From Cannabis sativa (Eukaryota; Streptophyta; Magnoliopsida; Rosales; Cannabaceae), in assembly GCF_029168945.1 (NCBI RefSeq), contig NC_083603.1, forward strand, positions 14,198,001 through 14,262,000: 64,000 nt of DNA. The letters are read 5' to 3'. This document shows positions 12,193-23,808 of this stretch, in pieces; the stretch's first letter is position 1; each line of letters starts with the position of its first letter. The position numbers and the translations under genes are program-made. The notes beneath the pieces were generated by a model. The model made no database searches, was not told where the DNA came from, and worked only from the letters and a program-made list of their open reading frames with translations.

Positions 12193-12205
12193 TGGTATCA
12201 GAGCC
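12193..12205 (+). other. Copia B primer binding site
   Basis: TGGTATCAGAGCC begins two bases after the LTR end. It is the complement of the 3' end of plant initiator methionine tRNA, which primes minus-strand synthesis. Confidence 0.85.
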
Positions 12206-15200
12206 ATGATAATTGATTTACTTGCAAGAAATTTGGACTTTAAAACGATTGTTTGTATGTTTTTGGATGGTATCATGATTGATTGATGTTTGTAAATTTT
12301 CGTGAAAAATAATTGTGATTCTGTTTCTGGTATTATTTTTATTGGATAGTATGGAAAAAATTAAGCAAGTTAGCCTTTTACAGAACTCAATTTCGATTTT
12401 ATTTGAATTAGTTATGAATTTTTGAAGATTTGAAAAAATCGGGGCTCTGCTGAAATTTTCCTGCGATCGCAAATCTGTCCGTACAGTTCACAATTTTTTT
12501 GTTTTTCTTCGATTTTTCATGCTTTTTCATGGAATTAACTTGCGAATTTTGGTATAGTTTTGTATTTATACTATTACTATTCCTAATTCAATTCTAATTA
12601 TCTTTTTGAATTAATTTAATATTTTTTAAATTTAATTCAAGATATTAGTGTAATTTGAATTTGAATAGAATTAGTATCTATCTTCTTGCTTAAAAATCTA
12701 TCTTATTTTAAATTTAAAAATAAGTATTTATAATCATGTAATTTTTAAAATGATATAAGATATTTTGCTAATTTTTTAAATTTTGTTATTTTATTTATTT
12801 AAATTACATTTAAAATTTAAAAAAGATATTTATTTATCTTTTCTGATTTTTTATTTAATTTTTATTTATAAAATAACATTTAAAATTTAAAAGTAGTTAG
12901 CAAATTTTTGAAATTATATTTAGGTTGGTTGAAACCTAATTTTTCAAAAATTGTAGGTTTAATTTTAAATTTAAATTTTTTAAAATTTCGAATTTTTCAA
13001 ATTTTTTTTTAAATTTTTCGAATTTTTTTTTATTATTTAATTAATTATTTTCGAAATTAAATATTTAATTTAAAATTAAATAAATCCTACATCCAACTAT
13101 CCAGCTAACCTTGTTGCAGGAGTATGTGTTTTAGCTTATGTGTAAGTTTTCAAAACCTATTATTACTTGATTGCAAATAGCCATGGTTACTTTTTGTCAG
13201 ATCTAATGATCTGATGGCTCCCTTGGTCAAGATAATAATTTGTAACAGGTATATTTACAATCTTCTTTCATCTGTGTATGACCTAGCAACATGATAGGAC
13301 CCATCCAAAGTGTGCCTGTGTGAGCCTATGTGTTTAATTTGATTATAGATACATATAGGTTGTTGTTGCTAAAATAAATTATCATAGTTCTTGATAGAAT
13401 TTATTTAGCCCCATTTAGTTATTGGGCTTATTCAATTAATAACAGTTGTTCTTATTAAGGTTAAATTCCTCTCTTTTGGGCCTTGTGTGAGAGTTGGGAG
13501 CCATAGAAGTGGGTACGACATACTGAACCCAACACCCCCTCACATGAACCACCCCAATTGTGAAGGCCCATTTGCCTGATTTGAACAACTGTACTAGGTT
13601 AATTACACTAGTTTAACCTAATAAAATTGATTAGCAACATAATTAATTTCATTTATTTTGAAATTAATTTAAGAAAATTATAGTTTAAAGAATTCTTTAT
13701 TCTAAGCTAAACTATATGTATTTTCTTGTATTTAATTAAATATAGAATTATAACCATCTAGATTCTTTCTGGAACTTAATTTAAATTTTTCATTAAATAT
13801 TCTTATTTAAGTTGATATTTAGTTATCTACAACTAACCAACTTAAATCTGAATATCTTTTGAATTTCAAATTTCAAAATTAAGTTGAGGAATTTTAGGCA
13901 TTGGTTATTAAGATTCTTTAGATATTTTTTAAGTTAATATCTTTTCGAATATTAACTTAAAATGGAATATTTTATATATTTTTTAGGTTAATATCTTTTC
14001 CAATATTAACTTAAAATGGAATATTTTTGAATTAAGTGGTTACAACTTAATTTTTGATATTTAATTAAATTTAAATTTGAAAAATATTTAAGTTCTAGAT
14101 TTTTTCAAATACAACTTAAATTAGATATTTTTTTTTCCAAATTTTGTGGAAAAGATACTTAGTCAAATAAGATATTTTCTAGATAGTAATTTCTAGACTA
14201 CTTATTATTTCTAATATTAAATAGGAAAATATTATACATTGTGAAATTAATTATTTATATAATTAATTTTGGTACAATTTATTTTAAGTATATTTTTCCT
14301 AGTATTAAACTAGAGATTAATAATTAAGCATTCTCTACTCTTTATTATTTATTTCTTGAATTTAATACATTTAATTACTTTGAAAATTAAATATCTAAGT
14401 TGATTTTTATCATCATACTTAAATATTTCCTTTTCATGACATTTAATTAAATAGAAAATTATTTTTAGTTGAAATTTATTTTTTCAACTAAATTTAAATA
14501 ATTTTCAAAATATATTTTTTCTTTATTTTATTAATCAATTTTCGAAATTGCATTTCTTAAATGCTAGAATTTCGAATTTTATCTTGAAAAATAGATTAAG
14601 TTGTAAATTAATTATTTATTTTAATTAATTCTTGGATCAACTTAAATCAATGATTTTTTCATTTATTGATTAATTTAAAATAAATTGAATTAAAGTATAT
14701 TATTAGAAATTGAATTAATTAGTCAAAGGAAAATCTAGATAGATGATATTTTTGCTTGAAGTATTTTTCTAGTCTATTTTATTAAATAGAAAATTAATAT
14801 TTAAGTTGATTTTCATCATCATACTTAAATATTTGAAATTTTTCTTATATATTTAATTAAATAGGAAAATTATATTTTTTGTTGTAAATTAATTTTATTA
14901 ATTAATTTTGGGCCAACATTAAATTAGAATAATTTTTCCAGGATTTATTTTTTATTTTAATATGCATTTTTCGAAAATTATATTCTTATATACTTTAATT
15001 TTTCGAAATGCAATATATATTTATAGAAAATTAAATTTGAGTTGTAAATTAATTTAAATTAATTTTGTAACAACTTAAATTGAATATTTTTCTAAATATT
15101 TATTGGAAATTATTACTAAGATGGAAATAATTCATGTTATTTTCATATCCATTTAAGTAAAATTTATAAATATTAAACTAAAATTTATATTTAGAATTTT

Positions 15201-16590
15201 TCATTCTAAATTGGAAATTTTAAATAAATATATATTTAAAATAAATAAATTAAATAAAGAGAATCAAAGAAAATACAACTCACTTTAAATAATGAGCTTG
15301 ATTATTATTAAGATATTCGATCTCCATTGTTGGTCTTACAAAAGTTAAATGTTTTCAATATAACCTCGAGACGCTAGACTTCGTCCCCCTATGGATGGTT
15401 ATTCGTTGAACGCATTTAACACCGTAAGATTTCATTTGATAAGTGTTTTGTGAGTTTTCGTCTCTATTTAGACTCTCCCCTACGATGACTACTTAGAGAT
15501 AAACTCATAAAACATGAAACAATGGTGGAAGCTCATAAAATGAGAATAACCTTGACTCTCGCCTACCGGGACAACGTTGGATTCTTATTTTGATCGAATA
15601 AAAGGTTGCTAGAATGGTTTCTATTTTAGAAGAGCTGACAACTCTATTCAATAAATGATGCTTTGACTCTCGCCTACCGGGACACTGTATCAGTCTGTTG
15701 AAAACCTTGGAAATTATTTAGGATTGTATATTTTAGTATTTTCACTAGTCATTCCTACTTGCTATATGCTTATAATTTCTGAATTGTGTATGAATTTATA
15801 TTGAACCATGTTATTTTCTGTTATTAAGTTGTAGTTTAATTTCGAATCTTCATTGTTGGTCTAACATGTTTGTTTTTCTAATGAGATAAATCCCTAATGG
15901 ATTTTCACCATTAGACATACATAATAATGTTAGATCTCGAAAGATAAATATTGTATATACGACATCTAGCTGTTCATCAATTGATGACACCTTAGACTAG
16001 TATTTTTACAATATGAAACAAGAAGATTACATAAATAAGATTACTTTGTCTTTCGCTAATCGAAGCATCGTTGGATTCTTATTTATAAACGAAATTATCC
16101 TAATTCCTCTTAGCTTATTCATTTCGAATTAGCTTCAAAACATATCATTGGATGAATGGTCTATAAATCATTTCATGTCATTCTATATTTTTTCTTAAGA
16201 AATTTAATGACGCACATGATTAAAACTGACATAAATCCTATTCCCAATTGATATAAATCCTCAATCTTAGACATCTCCTACTTGTATGGGCAAATCTGAC
16301 ATAGAGTTTGTATTAGTAGTGGTGGTCCAAGAAAGAATTACTCATTATATTTGGTTGAATTTAAGTCTTTGACTTTAATTTTAGAATCCAAACAGAAATT
16401 TTCTTATATTTCTAATTCCAGAATACAATACAGTTACACTTTCTCAAGTGTTTAATATCCATCTTCTATTAATGGATTAAAACTGTATGGAATATGAGTT
16501 AGGTATTCTGTGACCAGGATCCACTTGCAGTATTCTAAGAACTCTTTGATGTAACTAAACCTATGTCATCAATAGACACTACCATTCTTT
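12206..16590 (+). repeat. AT-rich non-coding interior of copia B
   Basis: No convincing gag can be read here. From 13121 to about 15330 it is colinear with copia A. A segment around 13927-14040 is a local tandem duplication of about 60 bp (TTAATATCTTTTCGAATATT against TTAATATCTTTTCCAATATT) that copia A has only once. At 15320-15600 and 15845-16090 lie two diverged copies of a segment with the landmarks ATCTCGAAAGATAA (or a variant), ATGAAACAATGGTGGAAG, CTACCGGGACA and GTTGGATTCTTATTT. A third relative is at 8960-9190. Confidence 0.65.
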
Positions 16591-16599
16591 TAATCTATG

Positions 16600-18480
16600 G
16601 CATTTGTATCTTGTTCATAGTGGATTTGACAAGATCAATCTCTGCAAAGAGTTAATATGCCTATATCCACTGAGTTCATCTCATTCGCAGATGGATGTAC
16701 ATTCAGGGGTGGATATGAGTTTTTCGTTGTATTCTTATAACGATAACTCTAGATTATACCTTTTAGCAAAGAAATTTGAAATGTTTGAAAAATTTCATTA
16801 ATTTCTAGCAATGGTTAATACCATTAAGGTAAGTGGTTAAAGATCTTGCGAACTGATAGGGGTGGAGAAATAGTTAGTAGATATGCAGTTCAAAGATCAT
16901 TAAATTGATTTTTGAATTATATCCAAACTTACCTCCCCAGAAATTTCGAGTTGCATGTTGATGATTAGTTAGTAGTCGTTGCCTAATTCCTTCTATGGTG
17001 ATACAATTTCAGAATGATGTAATGGTTGTATACTTAATGTAAATCATTACTAGATTCATGGATGACCTAATCAAAATCTTAAGAAAAGCTAGAACTGTTA
17101 ACCATGGTTTGTTAGCTATTCTAAGTGATTAGGGGTGGACTATCCCATTGTCAATAGATAAGAAAGTGTTTGTTCAAACAAATACTACTTTTCTAAAAAA
17201 AATGACTAAGTCTGAAAAACAAGTAGCAAATAAAGGAGATATTTATTTCTTGATTCCAAAAGTGTTCTATCATCTTATATAACATATGATGATCCCACTG
17301 CCTCTGTTGTCTTGTCACAACCGAAGAGATCAATACCATTTAGTTTTCTTAGACATAATTCACGGTGCCTTGTCGTAGTGGGAGAGTTTCTAGGAACTCA
17401 CCTTCTTATGACTTGGGAGACACTAGTGATTAAAATCCATTGTGAGTTTAAACAAGTAATGGATTGTCAAGATAAGAAAGTAAGAAGAAAGCCAATAGAA
17501 CTATGGTTTAATCCATTCACATGGAATAACCTAAAGTTTTCTATTACAAGGACATAAAAGGAAATTTTAGTTAATAAGTCTATTCTATGGACTTAACAAA
17601 CTTCCTGTTCCTAGTATTATAGGTTTGAATTTATCTAAACCTATGGCTTGTGGTATACCTGGTAATTACTTACTCTAATGCAAGCAACTTACTTTAGTAA
17701 GATGCTGAAGCATTTTCTTTCTAATGGCAATCTATAGAAGCTTCACAACTTCTTAGACATAGATTTTATTTATCTAAGGAAAAGTCTCTACTATTCCAGA
17801 AAAGATAAAGCCATGAAAGAATTTCTTATATCAACAGTGAGAGGTCTTAGATATGCTTTTGTATGCCTTAGACCAGACACCTGCTGTTGAGTTGGAGTAA
17901 TGAGTAGGTATCAGATTAATCCAGGAGAAAAACATTGGAAGACAATCAAGTAAATCTTAAGATTAAGAAGAGGAACTATATGTTAGTCTATAAGGGTATG
18001 TTTAAAACTCTTAGACTACACCATATCAGATTTCAAAATTTGCCTTTGTGCTAGTAAATCTTTCTGATAAGATGGTGGTTACTCTGGGGGTGGAATAGTG
18101 ATTTTGGAGAAGTGTAAAAACCTATCTGAAGTCTCTAGGTCTACCAGAGAGGGACTGAATGTTAATGTTGCAGGAAAGGTACTTATTCAGTCTAAGGAAA
18201 GTTCTATACATCTTTGGCACCATTCCAAATTGCCTTAAACTACTAGTGTTAATTTCCTGATTAACCAAAAGTAGTTGCCAAAGATATAGAATCCAGTATC
18301 CCAAGAGAGTAGACATATAGAGAGGAATTTCACATTATCAATGATTTTGTGATTAAAGGAAGAGTAATGGTGGAGAAAAGGTTGTGGTTAATTCAACCTT
18401 TTAGATCCTATTACGAGGAGTTTACTACTACTACACTTGATTTGTATATCAAGGTGTTGAGATTATTTGAAACGCACTTT
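16600..18480 (+). pseudogene. Decayed copia integrase, RT and RNase H
   Basis: With many stops and frame changes, copia Pol signatures can still be read on the plus strand. Near 16840, ILRTDRGGE is the integrase core motif, with QTYLP shortly after. Near 17860, RYAFVCLRPDT and MSRYQINPGEKHWKTIK are the conserved block before RNase H. Near 17975, NYMLVYKG follows, and near 18290 IQYPKRVDI resembles the RNase H C-terminal block. Order and orientation agree with the LTRs. Nothing here can be functional, and the boundaries are approximate. Confidence 0.7.
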
Positions 18481-18492
18481 TTGTTTTATATT

Positions 18493-18508
18493 AGTGCAAG
18501 TGGGAGTT
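18493..18508 (+). other. Copia B polypurine tract
   Basis: AGTGCAAGTGGGAGTT directly precedes the 3' LTR. AAGTGGGAG is typical of plant copia elements. Confidence 0.7.
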
Positions 18509-20389
18509 TGTGGGGTTTTATGCCCTAAATAAAACTCATTTCAATATAATCAGATTTACTTATTAATATAGATCAGAAATAACATTTAATGTTGCATGGT
18601 TCACATGATTTACTTCATGATTATATGTATATAATGTATAAATTCATCTGAAACCCTTTTCACATACTTGATCCTGTTTATTGTGCTGTCAACACATTGG
18701 AAAGTAAACATGACTATGTGAATAAAGTTTCCTAGATTTATCAGACACAGGGTTTTACTGATATGATAATCTACAACAAGAGTTTACTTGTATTTGGAGA
18801 AATACTATGTTCTTTCCAGAACATTGGTTAAAGTAAAGCTCAGGTTGGATGCATGGACTATGCATCGGAAGGGACCGATATTGAACTTTGACTTAGATTT
18901 AATTAAACTTACCGTAAAATCTATTCAAGTCAATATCGCCTAGTTGATCCTAGATCAAATGATCTTAATCCTGTTATGTTTAGGCTCAATCTTGAAAGGC
19001 TATTCGTGTTCCTTGAATTGTTAGTTAAGCCTACTTTTAGGTCAGGGTGATACGTACTTTTTGGGAACACGGTAGTGCAATTGAGTGGGAGCGCTAGCAT
19101 AAACATGGAATCTATAGCTTCTATCTGGCGAATAGTAAGCAAAGGATGATCACCTTCAAGCTTGACCAAACGAAAATAAATGGTGGAGATCTCATTTCAC
19201 ATAAGCTGAAATATCATTTATACGGGGTCAAGTGTTTTAAGGATAAAATACATAGTAGGGTGTTACGGTAATTTAATCCCTTTACTGTGTAGATCATTCA
19301 TATAGAGGATCATTGATCAAATTAGGATTATAACAATGGATAACTAATGATGTGTCTATATGGTGGAACATATAGAGCATTCTATATACTGAGAGTGCAA
19401 TTCTAAGTTCTATGCGTGGATTCAACGAAGAATTAATAAGTTAGTGAATTTTAGTGCTAAATTCTTGATCTACTTATTGGAAGCTCGGTTATATAGACCC
19501 ATGGTCCCCCCAATAGTTTAGATAATATTGCTTGTAAGACTCATGTAATTGGTTTTGATTAATCAATTATAATTCTCAAATTAGACTATGTCTATTTGTG
19601 AATTTTTCACTAAGTAAGGGCGAAATTGTAAAGAAAGAGTTTATAGGGGCATATTTGTTAATTATGATACTTTGTATGGTTCAATTAATAAATATGATAA
19701 ATGACAATATTATTTAATGATTATTTATAGTTATTAAATAGTTAGAATTGGCATTTAAATGGTTGAATTAGGAAATTGCCATTTTTGAGAAAATCAGATA
19801 CAAAAGGTGTTAAAATTGCAAAATTGCAAAAAGCAAGGCCCAATCCACTAAGTGTATGGCCGGCCACCTATTGTAGTATTTTAAGTTAATTTTTTCATTA
19901 TTTTAATGCCATATAATTCAAACCTAACCCTAGTGGAATGCTATAAATAGATAGTGAAGGCTTCAGAAAAATAACACTTTTCTTCTGACACTTTCTGATT
20001 CAGAAAACCTGAGCCTTCTCTCTCCCTATCTTTGGCTGACCCTTCTCTTTCTACTTCCCTCTTCAATTTCGAAAATCTTAGTGTATGAGTAGTGCCCACA
20101 CACATCAAGTGATACCTCAATCATAGTGAGGAAGATCGTGAAGAAAGATCATCAGCATCAAAGATTCAGAGAAAGAGATGCAAGTTCAGATATTGTTTAT
20201 GCTCTGCTACAGAAAGGAATCAAGGGCTAGATATCTGAACGGAAGGAGTCATATTATTCCGCTGCACCCAATGTAAGGTTTCCTAAACTTTATATGTGTT
20301 TATTTCATCGTTTTAGAAAGTTCTTATTTAGGATGTTAATCAACATACTTGTGAGTAGATCTAAGATCCTGGTAAAATAATTTCCAACA
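18509..20389 (+). mobile_element. Copia B 3' LTR (1881 bp)
   Basis: It starts TGTGGGGTTTTATGCCC and ends CCAACA. It carries the 84 bp absent from the 5' LTR. The TATA box is at 19942-19949. The right half matches copia A (9191-10014) and the antisense C3 LTR (47372-48255 and 63711-64000). Confidence 0.92.
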
Positions 20390-20720
20390 TCTATCCACTA
20401 TGACCCATACTGAATTATACATTCCCGTTGTTCTAGGTAATCAAGTTATAAAATCCATTGCAATGTTCTCCCACTTCCACTCAGGAAGGATCAAAGGTTG
20501 CAGTAACCCTACCGGCCTCTGATGTTCAGCCTTGCTTTGCTGACAGGTTAAACACTTGGACACGTAGTCCACCATATCTCTTTTCATCCTGTACCACCAG
20601 AAGTAGAGTTTTAAATCCTGATACATTTTGGTGGTGCCCGGATGCAATGAATAAGGTGTGGTGTGAGCTTCATCAAGTATCTCTTTGTTAAGCTCATCAA
20701 CATTAGGAACGCAAACTCAA
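20390..20720 (-). pseudogene. G2 integrase N-terminal part
   Basis: On the minus strand the HHCC finger can be read (MHPGTTKMYQDL, then KCLTCQQSKAEHQ), followed by LPEWKWENIAMDFIT with the first catalytic Asp region. The Gly-Leu-Pro motif that follows is broken by a stop. It joins 10392 across copia B. The original gene was an ordinary gypsy integrase. Confidence 0.85.
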
Positions 20721-21405
20721 GCTTTGTATAACAACATTCCACTGTTTGAGACTGAAAAGTCTCTAGGCCGACCAGCCATTACTTCATCTAGAACCTTAAC
20801 TAGTTCAGGATCTTCCAGTTGTGCCTTTCTAATTCTCTCTAACAGACCAGACTTGAGTGTGAAATTGTGCAATTTCCCCACCACGAACTCAATCCCTGTA
20901 CTAACCATTTCAGAAGCTAGTTGAGAGGCTATCATAATCGTGGTATAAACCTCCCGGGACCTTTTCTGCTTAAAGCATCGGCCACAACGTTGGCTTTTCC
21001 GGGGTGATACAGAATTCACAATCGTAGTCATTAACCAATTCTAACCACCTCCTCTGCCTCATATTAAAATCCTTCTGGGTGAAAAAGTATTTGAGACTCT
21101 TATGATCAGTATAAATCTCGCACTTTTAACCATAAAGATAATGTCGCCATATCTTTAAAGCAAAAACCACAGCAGCGAGCTCTAAATCATGAGTTGGATA
21201 GCGCTGCTCATAATCTTTCATTTGATGAGAGGCATAGGCTATGACTCTGTCAACTTGCATCAGAACACATCCCAGACCTTGTCTGGACGCATCACAATAA
21301 ACCACGAATTTCTCTTGATCTGATTGCAAAGCTAACACCGGAGTTGTTATCAAGCGCTGCTTTAACTCCTGGAAACTTTTCTCACATTTATTAGACCATG
21401 CGAAT
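20717..21405 (-). pseudogene. G2 RNase H and linker to integrase
   Basis: Minus-strand blocks [18 protein letters not shown] (about 21290), [20 protein letters not shown] and [18 protein letters not shown] (about 21150) identify RNase H. A stop follows the YLYG block (TTTTAACCA around 21126). The [15 protein letters not shown] strand and the linker (SMVSTGIEFVVGKLHN) continue in other frames to about 20720. The frame is broken at least twice. Confidence 0.85.
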
Positions 21406-21407
21406 CT

Positions 21408-22010
21408 CTAGTTTTTCTTCGTCAATTCGGTTAGGGGCATAGAAATTTTAGAAAATCCTTCGACGAAACGCCGATAATACCCTGCTAAACCGAGAAAACT
21501 ACGAACCTCCATCACAGACTTTGGCCTCGGCCAATTCTTCACTGATTCCACCTTACTTGGATCAACCATAATTCCATTCTTCCCAACAATATGACCCTGA
21601 AAAGACACCTCAGACAACCAGAATTCACACTTTTTAAACTTTGCATACAACTTGTGATTTCTAAGTCGTTGCAATACCATTCGAAGATGATGCTCGTGCT
21701 CCTGTTCTAATTGAGAGTATACAAGGATGTCATCGACAAACACTATAACGCAGTTATCGAGGAAATCCTTGAATACTCTATTCATGAGATCCATAAAGGC
21801 CGCAGGAGCATTAGTTAATCCGAATGACATTACCAGAAACTCATAGTGCCCATATCTGGTTCTAAAAGCAGTCTTCAGTATGTCCTCCTCTCGAATTCTA
21901 AGTTGTTAATAACCAGATCGTAAATCAATCCTCAAAAACATTGTCTTAATCATCAATTTGTTTAGTTCCTGATAATCAATACACATTCAGAGGGAACCAT
22001 CTTTCTTTTT
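21408..22010 (-). pseudogene. G2 reverse transcriptase
   Basis: On the minus strand [17 protein letters not shown], then the catalytic FVDDILVYS (about 21725), LAGYYRRF and TELTKKN are clear. Upstream (about 21890-21990) the blocks YQELNKL and IDLRSGY are squeezed together: the [14 protein letters not shown] region present in G1 and G4 is deleted, and a stop follows SGY. Unlike G1 and G4, this copy keeps CGA in the REEDI codon. Confidence 0.87.
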
Positions 22011-22643
22011 CACAAACAGAACCGAAGCTCCCCAGGGCGATGCACTGGGTCGAATAAACCCAATATCAAGCATCCCCTGAAGTTGCAACTTAAACTCCTT
22101 GAGTTTTGCTGGGGCCATCCTATATGGAGCTTTAGAAACAGGTTCGACTCCAAGTACCAATTCAATTACAAAATCAATTTCTCGATGCGGCGGCAATCCC
22201 AGCCACTCCTCGGGAAACATGTCGAGAAAATCTTTTACCACTCTGACTACCTCAAGCCCAAATGTTTCAGGTCTACTGGAGTCAATTACCACCGCTAAAA
22301 ATCCTACACCTCCACTGTGTAGTAAATCTCTAGCCCTCAGTACAGAAATAACTGGGATCCAAGACCCCTGAACTAATCCAATATAAACAAATGGATCCTC
22401 ACCTTCTGGCTGAAAAATCACCATTTTCCGCTTACAATCTATACTGGCCGAATACTTGGACAGAAAATCCATTCCCAATATAATATCAAACTCAGTTAAT
22501 TCCAATTTTATAAGGTTAGCACCCAACTCCCTTCCCTTGATTTTAACCGGCATAGACCTAATGTGCCTATTAAAGATAACCAATTCCCCGCTAGGCATTA
22601 GGGTTCTAAACCCTCTTTCTAAAATATCCCAAGACCTACCCAA
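21987..22643 (-). pseudogene. G2 protease C-terminal part and RT start
   Basis: A 218-codon minus-strand stretch holds the protease C-terminal region ([17 protein letters not shown]), the linker (GGVGFLAVVIDSSRP) and the RT start (PYRMAPAKLKEF and [15 protein letters not shown]). It overlaps the end of the upstream frame, so a frameshift separates it from the catalytic Asp of the protease at about 22690. Confidence 0.87.
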
Positions 22644-23536
22644 AAATTACTTATTCTCATAGCTACATATGAACGTGTAGCTCCCGAATCAAACAACACG
22701 ATATAAAAGAAGTTGTTTACAGGGAGCTGACCTGCCACTATAGAAGGGCTCGCTGCATCATTAGCTTGACCATTAGCATACACCGGAGTAGGAACAAATA
22801 TCGCTTCCTGCCCTTGTTCTTCTTTCTCCACCTGTGGGCAAACTTTCTTAAAATGCCCAACCATGCCACATTGAAAACATACTTTTCGGTTACATTCTCC
22901 GGGATGGTGTTTCATACAACGTCGGCACTCAGGGTAAGAGTAACCCTGGCATCCTCCTTTGCCTTGAAACCTTCGGAACTGCTTGTGTCTTAAACCCACC
23001 ACGGATGCCGTAGGTTTCCTCTTCCGCTCAATCATGGAGCTCCTACCACTTCCACCATAATCTGAAATCAGACATGTGATATCCTGACCCTTTGCCATAA
23101 TCTCCTGAGGTCTTTGAATAATTTTCTCAAGGCTTTCAGCCCAAAAAGAATTCTTCATATTTGAATCTCCTTGAAAGACTGAAGGTTCATGCATCCAAAT
23201 CTTTCCATGCAATGGTTCGTCTTGATTACCAGACATTCCAAGCTTCGCAGGTAATACCGAATAAAAAATAATTGGCATATGTGGTAAAGATACTACAGGA
23301 GACCTTTGTTGTTTCAACCTCTGAATCTCTTCTTCATGTCGTTGAACCACAGCTTCCATTTTTGCAAACCTTTGCTCCAAATCCAACGGAGCCTGTGACG
23401 GATAACCATCACTCCCGTCGGAAGCCCTCCAAGGTCTTTCACCTTGGTTACGGGGACAACTTGGACTCCATTCTCTCCAACCGTTACTAGCCCTGGCCAC
23501 TTTACTCGGACTCTCCATATTACACAAGGTGTCCAT
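22619..23536 (-). pseudogene. G2 gag and protease N-terminus, internally deleted
   Basis: A 305-codon minus-strand stretch. Residues 50-80 look like a short coiled coil (FAKMEAVVQRHEEEIQRL). Two Cys-rich motifs follow near residue 205-235: CRRCMKHHPGEC and the zinc knuckle CFQCGMVGHFKKVC. The protease motif LFDSGATRSY comes at about residue 283. The main Retrotrans_gag domain present in G1 and G3 is missing between the FQGDSN and WAESLEKII segments, so Gag is shortened. The first Met (23536) is plausible for this family but not proven. Confidence 0.8.
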
Positions 23537-23808
23537 TCTATAAGACTAACCTGTCAGTTAGTAAGTTAGCCTGGTCAGGCAACGGCCTATTTACATACTT
23601 ACTACCGCACTTATGGATTTTAAGGCAATGGACTTAACATAAATAATTATAATCTAATATGCTTCCTAACATGCTTTCACATTCGTAATTATTTAAAATA
23701 ATAAACAAGTACGGGCTTACTGAACCGTGAAACGAGCTTTCTCTGATGAAGATTGTACATGTCTTAGCAAGCTTCTGTAGACAAACCTGGCGGCTCTGAT
23801 ACCAAAAT
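23537..23808 (-). other. G2 leader and primer binding site
   Basis: In minus-strand sense the PBS is TGGTATCAGAGCCGCCAGG (23786-23804), four bases from the LTR end, complementary at its start to initiator Met tRNA. The rest of the leader is non-coding. GATTGTACATGTC on the plus strand at 23751-23763 is the inverted partner of 24088-24100 inside the LTR. Confidence 0.85.

Larger units (their letters stand above)
10393..20389 (+). mobile_element. Copia B: Ty1/copia element with both LTRs, coding capacity lost
   Basis: The element begins TGTTGGG at 10393 and ends CCAACA at 20389. TSDs are TCGAT (10388-10392) and TCTAT (20390-20394), differing by one base. Removing the element restores a continuous G2 integrase reading. 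The PBS is TGGTATCAGAGCC (12193-12205), complementary to initiator Met tRNA as in most plant copia elements. The first 3 kb of the interior is AT-rich and non-coding; decayed integrase, RT and RNase H follow from about 16.6 kb. About 10 kb is large for copia. Confidence 0.92.

Noticed and set aside
12193..12205. tRNA gene-like sequence
   Set aside because: Only the complement of a tRNA 3' end is present, next to an LTR, so it is a primer binding site.
17312..17557. 81-codon ORF as an independent gene
   Set aside because: It lies within the decayed copia pol stretch and has no start context or domain; parts can be aligned loosely with RT surroundings.
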